A stretch of 64,000 nucleotides of DNA from Negadavirga shengliensis (GTDB lineage Bacteria; Bacteroidota; Bacteroidia; Cytophagales; Cyclobacteriaceae). Location of the stretch: NCBI RefSeq assembly GCF_042652345.1, contig NZ_JBHSJJ010000004.1:372001-436000 (forward strand), given 5' to 3'. Both the position numbers and the translations under genes were made by a program. The notes beneath the pieces are model-generated. The model saw nothing but the letters and a program-made list of their open reading frames with translations. It was not told where the DNA came from and made no database searches. Shown in pieces: positions 44,028-51,538 of the stretch; position 1 is the first letter of the stretch, and each line of letters opens with the position of its first letter.

Positions 44028-44846
44028 TCAGGTGGATATACTTTCGTTCTCAGTTTGAATACGGGCTTTTTGAAACCAATTCTCATCAAGAATGCGGATT
44101 TCCATCTTTTCGTTGTGCTTCAGTTTTGGATATAGCGTCTTATAAAACCTTTCGAAGGCTATTCTGGAATGCGTAATCATTTTCTCAGTGCCTGCTGCGG
44201 TCACCCCGTCAGCGATCAGAATACAGCCCCGGGTGTCTTGATGGGAATTGCCTATATGGATATATACATTGCTGAAATCGGGGACATCCTTGAGCTCGAT
44301 ATGAAAATCAAACCATTGGAACTGGTTTCTGTAACGTTGCGTGAGATCGGTGAGATTCCGGTTCAGGATCAAAGGATATATCCCTTGGGGGATCCGGGTA
44401 CTGCCGGCTATTTTTTCGTCTTGATGGGTATCTTCCAATGTGTAGGCAAAAAACTTGTTCTGCAAAAAAAGCAAACCAAGCGTGGTTTCCCCGTCGTCCA
44501 TGTATCGAAGAACAGTGACCTCTTGTTGCGATAGAGGTGTGTCCTTGACAGCTCCCTTTCTGAGCAACCCTTCTATCTTTTCGACATGATCTTCCAGGGA
44601 GCGGGGTTTTTCAGGCCCTGGGATGGGTCCGGGAACCTGGGGGCCGGTTTTTTTAGGGGTGACATCCGGTTTGGCCTGAAAAGGAGACTTAAGGGCTTCC
44701 ACACCTTTTTCTATCAGCAGATACACATAACCGGCAAAACCTATCAGCCACATCCAAACCTTGTTTAATATTTCGGGGTTTGTTACCAGCAAAAGGATAA
44801 GTACAGCAATGAGGGCTATCGCCAGAAGTCCCAACAACCTTTTCAT
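44028..44846 (-). CDS. DUF5675 protein with N-terminal membrane helices
   Basis: A 272-residue protein, first gene of the four-gene operon. Two hydrophobic helices (about 3-22 and 32-46), then a Pro-rich linker (GPQVPGPIPGPEKP), then a DUF5675 domain from about 110 (TTLGLLFLQNKFFAYTLED, RIPQGIYPL, VYIHIGNSHQDTRGCILIAD). DUF5675 proteins are often found with phage-type or envelope lytic genes, and the domain has the His and Cys pattern (HIGN...DTRGC) of the L,D-transpeptidase-like fold. Catalytic activity is not established. The muramidase gene starts 44 bases downstream. Confidence 0.78.
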   Translation of the reverse strand: MKRLLGLLAIALIAVLILLLVTNPEILNKVWMWLIGFAGYVYLLIEKGVEALKSPFQAKPDVTPKKTGPQVPGPIPGPEKPRSLEDHVEKIEGLLRKGAVKDTPLSQQEVTVLRYMDDGETTLGLLFLQNKFFAYTLEDTHQDEKIAGSTRIPQGIYPLILNRNLTDLTQRYRNQFQWFDFHIELKDVPDFSNVYIHIGNSHQDTRGCILIADGVTAAGTEKMITHSRIAFERFYKTLYPKLKHNEKMEIRILDENWFQKARIQTENESIST

Positions 44847-45007
44847 AGGTCAGTTATATATTAAAACATTCAATTGTATAAAAATGGTATAACACGCATA
44901 AATTATTTAAAATTTAATTATAATAAATCTTACTTCAAAAGAATCTGCTGGATTTTTTGCCAAAAACATTTTTTGTGACGGAAGTATATCGCGGCAGAAA
45001 AGAGCGT

Positions 45008-45025
45008 AAACCGAGGCGTCGGTTT
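45008..45025. promoter_or_regulatory. 18-bp dyad upstream of iorAB-like genes
   Basis: AAACCGA-GGCG-TCGGTTT, a perfect seven-base dyad about 115 bases before the IorA-like start, in a divergent intergenic region. Could be an operator for either side; no T run follows on either strand. Confidence 0.3.
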
Positions 45026-45138
45026 CCAGCAGTGGATATATGAGACGATTTATATAATAAATGGTGAAAAATCAGTCGTTTTTTTGACAAGAGAAATTTT
45101 ATTAATTAATTTAATACTTTAACAATAGAAAAAGCAAA

Positions 45139-45600
45139 ATGGCTAACTACAAACTTCAAATCAACGGTAAAAACTACGAGATCGATGTAGATGAGGACAC
45201 CCCCCTTTTGTGGGTACTTAGAGACAATCTGGGCCTTGTAGGTACCAAATATTCCTGTGGAATATCCCAATGCGGTGCCTGTACAGTTCATCTAAATGAT
45301 ACAGCGGTAAAAGCCTGTACTTTGCCGGTATCTTCTATAGGCAATGATAAAATCACTACCATTGAGGGGCTTTCCAAGGATGGTGACCATCCTGTACAAA
45401 AAGCTTGGGAAGAAGTGGACGTGGCACAATGCGGATACTGTCAGGCAGGTCAGATCATGACGGCGGCGGCCTTGTTGAAAAGCAATCCCACTCCTACAGA
45501 AGGGGATATCATTGACGCGATGAACGGGAATATTTGCAGATGTGGTACTTATCATAGAATCAAAGAAGCTGTATTGCTGGCTTCCTCCAAAACCAAATAA
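45139..45600 (+). CDS. iorA: 2Fe-2S subunit of a molybdenum oxidoreductase (IorA-like)
   Basis: A 153-residue electron-transfer subunit of the xanthine oxidase family. Residues 1-75 form the plant-type ferredoxin fold with cysteines in KYSCGISQCGACTVHL, and the C-terminal helical domain holds the second cluster in AQCGYCQAGQIM and GNICRCGTYHRI. Both clusters are complete. Length and start (MANYKLQINGKNYEIDVD) match isoquinoline 1-oxidoreductase alpha subunits. Followed two bases later by the large subunit. Confidence 0.95.
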   Translation: MANYKLQINGKNYEIDVDEDTPLLWVLRDNLGLVGTKYSCGISQCGACTVHLNDTAVKACTLPVSSIGNDKITTIEGLSKDGDHPVQKAWEEVDVAQCGYCQAGQIMTAAALLKSNPTPTEGDIIDAMNGNICRCGTYHRIKEAVLLASSKTK

Positions 45601-45602
45601 CC

Positions 45603-47765
45603 ATGGAAACTTTACTGAAAACAAACAGAAGAAATTTTCTGAAAATTGCGGCGACTGCCGGAGGAGGGTTGTTGCTCGGCTTCAATTGGTCCAGCTGTGA
45701 TTCCCCAAAGATGAAGGTGGTGACGGATGAAGAAGTTCTGAAGAATGCGTTGAATTTCAACAGCTATCTGTCCATTTCACCGGATAACCATATTGTTATT
45801 TATTCACCCAATCCTGAGTTAGGCCAAAATATAAAAACTTCTTTCCCGATGATAGTGGCCGAAGAGCTGGATGCCGATTGGTCCAAGGTAAGGGTAATGC
45901 AGGCTTTCCTGGATAACGAAAAGTATGATCGCCAGGTTACAGGGGGGTCAGGGGCCATGCCCCATTCCTGGGAAAGGTTGAGAAAGGCCGGTGCTACTGC
46001 CAGACAAATGCTTTTAGAAGCAGCCGCTAAACGTCTGGATGTAAGTATGGATGAGCTTAGTACCGATTTGGGACAGGTAGTCCATCAATCCAGCGGCAAG
46101 AAAATCACCTATGGTGAATTGGCCAGTGATGCTGCTCAGGTTCCGGTTCCTGAAAACGTGGAGCTGAAGAAACCGAAAGACTTCAAAATCATCGGTACAT
46201 CGGTAAAAAATGTGGACAACAGAGCCATGTTTACCGGCAAACCGCTGTATGGTTTGGATGTCTACAAAGAAGGTATGTTAAACGCCATGATCCAACGTCC
46301 TCCTTTCGGCATGAAACTCAAAGGAGTGGATGCAGAAGCGGCTAAAAAGGTGCCGGGAATCAGGGATGTGGTCACTTTCAAAAATAATGTGGCCATCGTA
46401 GGGGATGCCACCTGGCCAATAATGAAGGCCCGGAAGTTGTTGAAAATTGATTACGAGCCGGAAGACGACAAACTGGAAAGTACGGATTTTCATAATCAGC
46501 TTTTTAAAGATCTCCTTGAAAAAGGCAAAGGAGAAGTAAAAAGAAAAGATGGTAATGCGGATGCCGCTTTTAGGAATGCCGCCAAAGTGGTAAAAAGCGA
46601 ATACCAATGTCCTTTTCTCTCCCACAGTCCAATGGAGCCTATGAATTTCTTCGCTCACGTCAGAGAAGATGGCGTGGAACTTATAGGACCCACCCAGACA
46701 CCGGATAGGGCGAGGGATGAAACCGCTGAATTGTTGGGAATTCCCAAAGAAAAAGTAACGGTGGAATTGACCCGTCTGGGAGGAGGTTTCGGACGGAGGC
46801 TGCGGGCGGATTTTGTCGTAGAAGCCGTTGAATTGTCGAAAATGATGAACGCACCGGTGAAGGTGACATGGACGCGGGAGGATGACATCACCGGTGGCGC
46901 ATACAGGCCCGCGGTCAGGTACCGGTTTGAGGCTGCTTTGGACAAGAACAATCAGATGATCGGTTATAAACTCCGGGGTGTGGGTATCAATGCCGGCAAC
47001 TGTACCCGTGAACACAATTTCCCTTCCGGTTCTGTGGATAACTTGCTTATCGAATCCATAGAATATAAATCCTCCATAACCACCAATGCGTGGCGGGCGC
47101 CCATAACCAATTTTCTTGCCTTTGCCGAACAATCTTTCCTGGATGAAGTGGCAGAGGCCGCGGGGAAAGATCCGGTGGATTTCCGGTTGGAACTGCTGGA
47201 TAGGGCTAAAAAATCCCCGGTTGGTGAAATTCATTATGACATAGACCGTATGAGGGGAGTTATCGAGCTGGTGGCCGAAAAGTCCGGCTGGGGCAAAAAA
47301 AGCGGCGTGGCCCAGGGATTCAGTGTTTATTTCTCCCATAGGTCATATGTCGCTCAGGTGGCCGAAGCCAGTATGGCAGAAGGAAGCCCGGTAATAGAGA
47401 AAATTTATGCAGCTACCGATTGTGGTATTGTAGTGAATCCTACCGGTGCCGACCAGCAAGTCCGGGGGGGCATGGTAGATGGTATGGGGCATGCCATGTT
47501 TACCAACATGACCTTTACCAACGGGGTGGCGGATCAGAAAAACTTTGATACTTATCGTTTGATAAGGATGAAGGAAACACCCGAAATAGAAACCCATTTT
47601 GTGGATAATGGTATTGATCCCACAGGGCTTGGAGAGCCTGCCCTTCCACCGACCGGTGGGGCCGTGGCCAATGCGCTCTATAAGGCCACTGGCAAGCGCC
47701 TCAGAAACCAGCCATTTACTGAACAGGAAGAGTTTAAAGGCTTTAAATTGGGAGATAGGGCTTAG
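45603..47765 (+). CDS. iorB: Molybdopterin-binding subunit of a xanthine dehydrogenase family enzyme (IorB-like)
   Basis: A 720-residue catalytic subunit that hydroxylates N-heterocycles or oxidises aldehydes with water as oxygen source. A Tat-type signal is seen (NRRNFLKIAATAGGGLLLG), with WSSC after it as a possible lipidation site. The Mo-pterin region shows GGFGRRLRADFV (the GGGFG(x)K-type motif with Arg), TWTREDDITGGAYRP, and ATDCGIVVNPTGADQQVRGGMVDGMGHA near the C terminus; GEPALPPTGGAVANA carries the conserved active-site Glu. No FAD subunit is present, as expected for Ior, which passes electrons to a cytochrome. Substrate unknown. Ends at a strong terminator. Confidence 0.93.
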   Translation: METLLKTNRRNFLKIAATAGGGLLLGFNWSSCDSPKMKVVTDEEVLKNALNFNSYLSISPDNHIVIYSPNPELGQNIKTSFPMIVAEELDADWSKVRVMQAFLDNEKYDRQVTGGSGAMPHSWERLRKAGATARQMLLEAAAKRLDVSMDELSTDLGQVVHQSSGKKITYGELASDAAQVPVPENVELKKPKDFKIIGTSVKNVDNRAMFTGKPLYGLDVYKEGMLNAMIQRPPFGMKLKGVDAEAAKKVPGIRDVVTFKNNVAIVGDATWPIMKARKLLKIDYEPEDDKLESTDFHNQLFKDLLEKGKGEVKRKDGNADAAFRNAAKVVKSEYQCPFLSHSPMEPMNFFAHVREDGVELIGPTQTPDRARDETAELLGIPKEKVTVELTRLGGGFGRRLRADFVVEAVELSKMMNAPVKVTWTREDDITGGAYRPAVRYRFEAALDKNNQMIGYKLRGVGINAGNCTREHNFPSGSVDNLLIESIEYKSSITTNAWRAPITNFLAFAEQSFLDEVAEAAGKDPVDFRLELLDRAKKSPVGEIHYDIDRMRGVIELVAEKSGWGKKSGVAQGFSVYFSHRSYVAQVAEASMAEGSPVIEKIYAATDCGIVVNPTGADQQVRGGMVDGMGHAMFTNMTFTNGVADQKNFDTYRLIRMKETPEIETHFVDNGIDPTGLGEPALPPTGGAVANALYKATGKRLRNQPFTEQEEFKGFKLGDRA

Positions 47766-47789
47766 TATTTTTGATGTTTTTGATACTAA

Positions 47790-47818
47790 AAAGGCTGTCC
47801 AAACTTTGGACAGCCTTT
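47790..47818 (+). terminator. Terminator after iorB
   Basis: AAAGGCTGTCC pairs perfectly with GGACAGCCTTT around a seven-base loop, 25 bases after the stop codon. A classic GC-stem with A/T ends, possibly working in both directions. Confidence 0.8.
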
Positions 47819-47920
47819 AATCATTCAAAGTGGCTACACTAAGAAAAAATATCGGGTTTTTTAACAATGGTTTTTTTGAAAACCGGATTATATCGTGAAT
47901 GTTCTCCTACTGAAAAGCAG

Positions 47921-48388
47921 TCAACCTAGGAAATCGCTTTCCTTTTCCCCAGGGTCTCTTCTTTCCTCATATCTGCCTCTCAGTGTTTCATCACTATCCA
48001 ATCCTGTATAACCGGGGTCAGTTTCCCAGGGTCTCTTATAACCATAGTAATCTCTGATTTCGGTGATAAACTCCAATTGTGGGCCAGTGGGCCAGTTATC
48101 TTTATCAAAACCGGGTGAATTTTTAAGCTTCTCCTTGTCCACGTTCAGAATGAACACGTCTTCTTGTGCAGTATCAAAAGCGAACGCCTGCCAGGGGACC
48201 GCAAAGTACTTGCTCCCCAAATTCAGAAAGCCGGAATCTACAGAGAGTACGACATACGCCGCTTCCCCGGTAGCACAATCCATCATAATGTCTTCAATGG
48301 AGCCGATTTTCTCGTCCACGGCATTTTTTACGGTAGTGCCTTTAATACTAGAGGCAGACAATACGAGATGTCCTAATTGATCTTTCAT
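47921..48388 (-). CDS. PRC-barrel domain protein
   Basis: A 155-residue soluble protein. Residues about 10-95 resemble a PRC-barrel (GTTVKNAVDEKIGSIEDIMMDCATGEAAYVVLS, then FLNLGSKYFAVPWQAFAFD), a small beta-barrel found in photosynthetic reaction-centre H subunits, RimM and stress-related proteins. The C-terminal 60 residues are charged and disordered-looking (ERRDPGEKESDF). Binding partner unknown; it stands alone between the IorAB terminator and LemA. Confidence 0.85.
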   Translation of the reverse strand: MKDQLGHLVLSASSIKGTTVKNAVDEKIGSIEDIMMDCATGEAAYVVLSVDSGFLNLGSKYFAVPWQAFAFDTAQEDVFILNVDKEKLKNSPGFDKDNWPTGPQLEFITEIRDYYGYKRPWETDPGYTGLDSDETLRGRYEERRDPGEKESDFLG

Positions 48389-48761
48389 TGTTGGTTTGGT
48401 TTTGGGTTAAATAAAATATTATTTAAAAGACAGTTCAATAATTATGCCATGAAAATTATTATATTTTTAATTTGAAAAATAAAATAATATAGATAGAAGG
48501 GGAGAAGAATGTGCTTCAGCTGGGTATTGCCAATGGGAGGGATTTTATATCAGATCTACTATTACAAACACCCGGGCTGGAGTTTGTATAGTAGATAAAC
48601 CGAAATGCACCACATGTGCTAAAATAATCCCGGATACATATAAACCCGGCTTCAGTTATGGTTTTTGAGTATTGGTGGAAAATGTAAAACCTATCCGATT
48701 TACTGAATAAATAGCTATCTTTTATGTATCTTCATGCTTTTAAAATATAAAATTCAAAATC
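48389..48761. other. AT-rich intergenic region upstream of lemA
   Basis: 373 bases between divergent genes. It should hold promoters for both the PRC-barrel and LemA genes. I see no stable hairpin, direct repeat or gene. Confidence 0.4.
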
Positions 48762-49322
48762 ATGAGTACAACCCTTATATTGATCATTGTAGCCGTAATA
48801 CTGGTTATTTTTGTGATTTCCCTGTACAACAGATTAATTGCTTTCAAGAACAACAGGGAAAATGCGTTTGCTGATATTGATGTGCAACTCAAACAACGCC
48901 ATGATTTGATTCCCCAGCTTGTAAGCAGTGTCAAAGGATATATGGAGCATGAGGCGGGCGTCCTGACGCGTGTGACCGAAGCCAGGGCCCGGGCAATGAG
49001 TGCCACCTCCATTGAAGGAAAAATTGCGGCTGAGCAGGAATTGGGAGCGGCGTTGCAGGGACTCAAAGTCCAGGTAGAGGCCTATCCTGACCTTAAAGCC
49101 AATACCAACTTCCTTCAACTGCAAAGCGAAATAGCCGACGTGGAAAACAAATTAGCTGCTGTCAGGAGGTATTTCAATTCAGCCACCAGGGAATACAATG
49201 TGGCAGTACAAAGTTTTCCCTCCAATATCATTGCCGGTATGTTTGGATTTCATAGAGAGCCCATGTTTGACGTTGGCTCGGACCGGGAAAGACTTGACCA
49301 AGCTCCCGAAATCAAATTCTGA
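48762..49322 (+). CDS. lemA: LemA family membrane protein
   Basis: A 186-residue protein with one N-terminal membrane helix (LILIIVAVILVIFVISLYN) and a long helical bundle outside the membrane. Family blocks are NNRENAFADIDVQLKQRHDLIPQLV, EAGVLTRVTEARARAM, FLQLQSEIADVENKLAAVRRYFNSATREYN and AGMFGF. LemA is often encoded with HtpX; the pair is thought to act in membrane protein quality control, although LemA's own function is not known. The htpX-like gene starts five bases later. Confidence 0.96.
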   Translation: MSTTLILIIVAVILVIFVISLYNRLIAFKNNRENAFADIDVQLKQRHDLIPQLVSSVKGYMEHEAGVLTRVTEARARAMSATSIEGKIAAEQELGAALQGLKVQVEAYPDLKANTNFLQLQSEIADVENKLAAVRRYFNSATREYNVAVQSFPSNIIAGMFGFHREPMFDVGSDRERLDQAPEIKF

Positions 49323-49327
49323 TTTAT

Positions 49328-50269
49328 ATGGCGAATTATGTAGGTATCCAAACCCAAATCCGCAGAAATAATTTTCGTTCCGTTTTGCTGCTTTTGGGTT
49401 TTCCTTTACTGGTGTTGGCCGCTGTATATGTTTTTTTGATGCTGACACTTCCGTATGAAGGGCAAATAGATCACAGCAGGGTCAGCGAGGCCTTTGTGCA
49501 AGTGATACCTGGGGTGCTGATTGCCGTAGCCATTTGGTTTGCCATAGCTTTCCTGTTCCACAGCACCATGATCAACAAGGCTGCGGGATCAAGGACATTG
49601 GAAAGAAAGGAAAATATGAGAATATATAATCTGGTTGAGAATCTCTGCATGAGTAAGGGCATGAAAATGCCCAGAGTAAACATCATTGAGGATCAGGCTC
49701 TGAATGCATTCGCCAGCGGTATCAACGAAAAAACGTATACGGTGACGCTTACCAGGGGCATTATAGAAAAATTGAATGATGAGGAGTTGGAAGGTGTGAT
49801 CGCGCATGAACTTATGCATATCCGCAACAGGGACGTCAGGCTGTTGATCATATCCATCATTTTTGTGGGAATATTTTCCTTTGTGGCGCAGATCCTGTTC
49901 AGGAGCATGATCTATGGTGGCGGGAGGAGAAGAGGTAAGGGTGATAACAGAGCGCTTTTGATCGCGATGGTCATTGCATTCGTGGCCTTTCTCTTAAGTA
50001 TGGTATTTCGCTTTGCCATATCCAGAAAAAGGGAATATATGGCGGACAGTGGTGCCGCAGAGATGACAAAAAAACCCAGGGCGTTGGCGTCTGCCTTGCG
50101 TAAAATCTCAGGTAACTACCGCGTGCAAACGGTTAAAAGCGATGATGTAGCCGAGCTGTTTATAGAGAACCGGCCGGATAGGTCCTCGGGGCTGATGGCC
50201 GCCATTACAGGACTTTTTGCGACGCATCCACCCATAGAAAAAAGAATTAAAATCCTGGAACAATTTTAA
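49328..50269 (+). CDS. htpX: M48 family zinc metallopeptidase (HtpX-like)
   Basis: A 313-residue inner-membrane protease with about four membrane helices. Zinc ligands His160 and His164 with catalytic Glu161 are seen in VIAHELMHIRNRD, and the third ligand Glu236 in KREYMADSGAAEM. Further family features are INEKTYTVTLTRGII and FATHPPIEKRIKIL at the C terminus. It is expected to degrade damaged membrane proteins. It forms a two-gene unit with LemA and ends before a bidirectional hairpin. Confidence 0.95.
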   Translation: MANYVGIQTQIRRNNFRSVLLLLGFPLLVLAAVYVFLMLTLPYEGQIDHSRVSEAFVQVIPGVLIAVAIWFAIAFLFHSTMINKAAGSRTLERKENMRIYNLVENLCMSKGMKMPRVNIIEDQALNAFASGINEKTYTVTLTRGIIEKLNDEELEGVIAHELMHIRNRDVRLLIISIIFVGIFSFVAQILFRSMIYGGGRRRGKGDNRALLIAMVIAFVAFLLSMVFRFAISRKREYMADSGAAEMTKKPRALASALRKISGNYRVQTVKSDDVAELFIENRPDRSSGLMAAITGLFATHPPIEKRIKILEQF

Positions 50270-50575
50270 GTTAAATATCAGGTAGATAAGTTGTTATAGT
50301 CCGGCAAATAGTTTAACTTTAAATCATTGAAAAACATAGGCCTTTTAAAGATTATTCAACCAATAAGGTCGTTTATTTACCCGAATTCCTTTGCTTCTCC
50401 TATGGAGCAGGGAAATTCAACCATGTTTCTTTAAAACACCAATACTGGAATTCAGATTCCAGTTGGGATCAACAAATCCCAGGAAAGAAAAAATGCAGGT
50501 GATCAATTATCCCCTGCATTTTTTGTGTCCTTGGCTCTTGCAAAGGTATTTTATTCCAATGGTGCTTGGGCAATG
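50270..50575. other. Convergent intergenic region
   Basis: 306 bases between converging genes. No gene called. It holds a terminator hairpin (50489-50523) and a weaker inverted match (TGGAATTC near 50449 with GATTCCAG near 50456). Confidence 0.4.
50489..50523. terminator. Bidirectional terminator between htpX and the lectin-like gene
   Basis: AAAAATGCAGG pairs with CCTGCATTTTT over a 13-base loop. The A run on one side and the T run on the other let it work on both strands. It lies 53 bases beyond the end of the minus-strand lectin-like gene and 220 bases beyond htpX. Confidence 0.75.
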
Positions 50576-51439
50576 CTATGGTTTGTTTTTTTCAATTTCC
50601 ACAATAATTGCTCCGGAATTGTCGGCGAATCCAGCGCCGTACTGCTGATTCATGTCATCATTAATACACAGAAGGAGTTCGCCGAAGTGGGCCGCAGGTA
50701 CGAGTCCGCCGTTGCCGATGAGAAAAACACGGCTGTCAGTCCTTCCGATAAGGGCACCTTCGGGGGCTCCCTGCAAAGTATAGCCTGATTTAGCAATGTA
50801 AGCCGGATTACCTCCTGCGTTTACAAAGCCCGTTGATGGATTGGCAGTCCACATTCCGCTTTTGTATAGAATATTCACCCTTTCTCCGGGTTTTATTCTC
50901 ACACCTGAAGTTTGCCATTCTTGACTAGCGTATACCGTTACAGTAGTTGTGTTATTTATCAGGGCAGCTACCGCGGCACTTGTTTCCTGCTCGCTGAAAC
51001 CGGCAGCAAGAAGTGACTGCCTCAACTCCCCACTGGACAAGTCCGGATATACTGTTGGGTCAAGAAGGAGTTTGCCTACGTCCGTAGCACTTATCCCGGG
51101 AAAACCCGCCTTCACCGCAATGGCGACATCATCCGGATTGTCATAGAACAATTTTGCATCCTGTGCCAGATCAAGCGGGGTAAGGCCACCCTGATCATCA
51201 CCATATACCGCCCTGTAAACTTTACCAAGTTCACCCGGTCTTATCACTCTGTTGTGAAAACCATGTGCGGTTTCAAAACCTGCCAGGCTTTTCATTGAAT
51301 TTGCAAATACCGATTGTGCATCAAACATCTCTGTTTTCAGCATTTCAATACTTTGCCTTCTGGTATATCCCTTCGATTTCAGAAGTGCTAAATGGTTCTC
51401 AAGGAACTGGGTCGTTGATAGGTTTTCAGTTGTACTCAT
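50576..51439 (-). CDS. Protein with LecA/PA-IL-like lectin domain and helical repeats
   Basis: A 287-residue protein without a signal peptide. Residues about 85-160 hold two or three short helical units ending in an AGF motif (VAIAVKAGFPGISATDVG and LRQSLLAAGFSEQETSAAV). Residues about 166-283 resemble the LecA (PA-IL) galactose-lectin beta-sandwich: an early strand VTVYASQEWQTSGVRIKPG, and the calcium/sugar end CINDD followed by DNSGAIIVEIE, close to the Pseudomonas LecA C-terminal pattern N-D...N-N-S-G. It lies 99 bases downstream of the 3,496-residue Hint protein on the same strand, and both have AGF/AGY-type helical repeats, so they probably work together. Sugar binding is inferred. Confidence 0.6.
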   Translation of the reverse strand: MSTTENLSTTQFLENHLALLKSKGYTRRQSIEMLKTEMFDAQSVFANSMKSLAGFETAHGFHNRVIRPGELGKVYRAVYGDDQGGLTPLDLAQDAKLFYDNPDDVAIAVKAGFPGISATDVGKLLLDPTVYPDLSSGELRQSLLAAGFSEQETSAAVAALINNTTTVTVYASQEWQTSGVRIKPGERVNILYKSGMWTANPSTGFVNAGGNPAYIAKSGYTLQGAPEGALIGRTDSRVFLIGNGGLVPAAHFGELLLCINDDMNQQYGAGFADNSGAIIVEIEKNKP

Positions 51440-51538
51440 GGTGTTTTAAAGTTTTTATTTTTTAGCTGTTATCAATATGTATAAAAAAGATATTGTGTTT
51501 ATTTGGCTGTTAACAAAGTGATTTATGCCAGACCATTT

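Noticed and set aside
39570..44846. Muramidase/DUF5675 operon as a prophage lysis module
   Set aside because: No holin, tail, capsid or integrase genes are nearby, and all four proteins carry membrane anchors or a lipobox rather than free-endolysin form.
46278..47339. 353-codon minus-strand frame inside iorB
   Set aside because: Antisense shadow of the molybdopterin subunit; rich in His, Phe and Arg without any protein motif.
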